Part shown: positions 61,930 to 64,000 of the stretch, piece after piece
Layout: each line of letters begins with the position of its first letter
How positions within the stretch are numbered: the stretch's first letter is position 1
Assembly: GCF_932526225.1 (NCBI RefSeq)
Contig: NC_064037.1
Location: forward strand, 12,010,203-12,074,202
Source: Nematostella vectensis
Taxonomy: Eukaryota; Cnidaria; Anthozoa; Actiniaria; Edwardsiidae
DNA length: 64,000 nt
Reading direction: 5' to 3'
Position numbers and translations under genes: made by a program
Notes under the pieces: generated by a model
What the model saw: only the letters and a program-made list of their open reading frames with translations
Told to the model about the DNA's origin: nothing
Database searches by the model: none

Positions 61930-62373
61930 TTTGTACTAAAACATCGCGGGCACATATTTTGTATCCATATCAGCATACCTGTGTTAAACAGGAAGCCCAA
62001 AAGAATAAAAGTACTTCTTCCCCCAGAGAGTTTCTCGTCGTGAAAAATGAAAAATACATATATACATTTAATTTTACTTTATGACTGTACTGTGGTTTCT
62101 TTCCCTTTTTTGTATCTCGTGATTCTCTAACACCAAGGACAGCGAGATGTTTTGGCGGGAAATTGAAATTTGTCACCAGGACCCCTGCGCTCCTTGAATC
62201 AGTTCGATTAAAAAAACACACGAGTTCGGTCACGTTTGGTACAAAACAGTCTATGTTTTTACTTGATAGATCCCTATATATGACCGCTAAACAGATCCTG
62301 TTATAAGATGGTGGATTATAAACATTGCGAGGTCCTGCTATCTTGGTGAGATTACCCGAGTAATGCTAAAAAA
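61930..62373. promoter_or_regulatory. Short bidirectional promoter between TRMT44 and RAD51D-like genes
   Basis: Only 444 bp separate the two start codons on opposite strands, so the genes must share a promoter region. Sequence around 62135-62170 (GCGAGATGTTTTGGCGGGAA) includes TTTGGCGGGAA, a close match to the E2F site TTTSGCGC/TTTGGCGGGAA seen in S-phase genes. That would suit a recombination gene. The site match is seen; regulation is inference. Confidence 0.55.
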
Positions 62374-63844
62374 ATGAGGAAAATACTTCAGAATTGTTCA
62401 CCATCTCTTCGCGACGCTCTGAATGGAGCAGGCATAAAAACAGGTAAATGGGAACATACGGCATGCCGGATAGGCAGGTGTCACAAAGTTTCTGGTCTTA
62501 CAACAAGATCGTCCGCCAAAGGCAAAGTCAAGTATATCTTCTTTCCTTGAAGATTCCGTTTTTACTCAGAATCTGTCTTGATTAAATACGCAGTTTGCTT
62601 GCATACATCCTTGAGCAGAGATTTTAAAGGGAATGTATGAGATCTAAAATATAGAGGGGGGGGGGGGGGGTGAATAGATTCGCGGATCGGCGGATTCGGC
62701 CCCGAAATGTTCACGGATTAAGGATTTAGATGATTATTTCAGCGGATTGGCGGATTTTGGAAATACGCCGGATCTGTTGACAATTTGGGCACGGATTTCG
62801 GGTTTTGACAGCTTAGAATTTCGGATTTAAAATGAAATTCAATCAATGCTATTGTTTATCTGTCAAACCATGTGGATCTAAAAATATCTTTTGATCTACG
62901 GATTTGCCCCGAAAATGTTGCTGATCGGCGGATTTTCATACCCCTATTCAACCCCCCCATAGAGATATAGTTGTATAAATCCTGACTGTTCATTTTCTAC
63001 TCTTTTTTTCTTCATTAATGTAGTGGCTTCATTAATGTGTTGTGATGCCGATGTTCTGGCCAAAAAAGGGAATATCGACAGAGAGGTAAGGCCTAAAATA
63101 TTTAATGCAAAAATGTCGTATTCCTATTGCCTCTGGATGAACATACTCTGTGCTTCATACTGCATGTGACGGACTAACTGTGCAGCTTACAAATGTAAGT
63201 GGTGAATGTCAGTATGTCAGCACTATCACTGAGTTAATACTGTAAGATGGGCTAGTATGAAGTATAAAAACTCCTCTAAGAATAGAGAAACAAAGTGTGA
63301 ATACAAATGAAAAATACACAAATTATCAAACCAAATCTCATAGCATTTCAAATATTTTTTTTCCAGGAGTTACAAGTATTACAGAAATCAGTCCGTTTGC
63401 AGTTTTCTTCTCTCCCTGTGTGTGGTAGTGATTTTCTAGACACCATAACATCTACGTTTTGCATCCTTTCCACAGGTGAGATCCATTTGATCTTTGTAAC
63501 ACAAGTTACAAGGTCACCTAAATAAAGAGAGTAGCAAATCTGAATGCACCAATCATAGTTTTGAATGAAACAAACTTTATAGCTTCTCTGTTTTAATATG
63601 GCACACTCTCAATCAGAGATAATACATTACATTTCTATCAATGAGGCCATGCTTAGCACACATTGTGCTAAGTGTTAAAACATCTTCATCATTTATGATA
63701 AATCATCTTATGTATCACTACTTTTTAGATGTAAAAAAAAAACACTTCAAATGTCATATTCATAATGTGTAAATAATAATACATGTTTGGTGTTGGTTAT
63801 GATGGTGCACTTTATCAGGAATTCTTCTTTGCAGGTTGTGACAA
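62374..63844 (+). CDS. RAD51D: RAD51D-like recombinase paralogue, 5' part only (runs off the window)
   Basis: Exons: 62374-62443, 63024-63085, 63367-63475 and a 10-nt exon 63835-63844, each with in-phase GT-AG borders. Together they code for 83 residues plus two bases. The start ATG (MRKILQNCSPSLRDALNG) is the first in frame, after an in-frame stop. The order matches the RAD51D N-terminal region: a small helical domain, then FLDTITSTFCILSTGCDK, equivalent to the human stretch ending in ILSTG just before the segment leading to the Walker A motif. The ATPase core lies beyond 64000. RAD51D works in the BCDX2 complex in homologous recombination in the nucleus. The fourth exon must be very short because reading on past its GTAAGT gives an immediate stop. 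Family call is good but rests on the N-terminus only. Confidence 0.8.
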
Positions 63845-64000
63845 GTAAGTTGGGTCTTCCTTACATGACATATGTAACCCTGCAGCAGATAAGTATACTA
63901 AATATTGAATAGTATGATTTAGCACCTAGGCACACCAGCAATACCAAGGCTACCAACTGCCCTACCAAGTTCCATGCTGTATGTTTTTTGTCCAATTGAA

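Overview
The window is nuclear DNA of an animal, most likely an anthozoan cnidarian (a sea anemone such as Nematostella or a relative). The evidence is as follows. Genes are split by GT-AG introns of animal type. All five recognisable genes belong to animal families, including two opsins with the retinal lysine. The spaces between exons are full of short inverted-repeat elements and minisatellites. The species is inferred from gene types and genome style, not from an alignment.

Layout, left to right. (1) 114-11099, minus: a nine-exon gene for an acidic, very long coiled-coil protein (2318 residues in my model) that I cannot name. (2) 11100-13351: a shared divergent upstream region with CCAAT boxes and a near-consensus RFX X-box. 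(3) 13352-31165, plus: a 26-exon KIF12-like kinesin (912 residues in the model). Its introns hold an 18-bp polypyrimidine array, MITE-like elements and a triplicated 55-bp module, and its stop codon lies inside a minisatellite. (4) 31166-39020: mostly intergenic, with a 40-bp-unit array and one weak two-exon ORF. (5) 39021-47606 and 49174-53560, plus: a tandem pair of two-exon opsin genes. Their first exons are almost identical and their tail exons have diverged. The first gene's intron contains a G-rich array of about 3.7 kb. (6) 54797-61929, minus: a 12-exon TRMT44/METTL19-like tRNA uridine 2'-O-methyltransferase (710 residues). (7) 62374 to the window edge, plus: the first four exons of a RAD51D-like recombinase gene, divergent from TRMT44 across 444 bp.

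The reading frame was followed across every exon junction by hand. All CDS models close in frame with consensus or near-consensus splice sites, which is the main support for them. No RNA evidence was available. Genes are given as single spans, with exon coordinates in the evidence.

Functionally this is an ordinary mixture of neighbours: a cytoskeletal motor with a long coiled-coil neighbour, photoreceptor GPCRs, tRNA modification and DNA repair. The most notable part is the opsin pair. It combines a homogenised exon 1, diverged tails, a broken extra tail exon, a near-identical 125-bp intronic block, and a hairpin insertion whose empty site is preserved in the sister gene.
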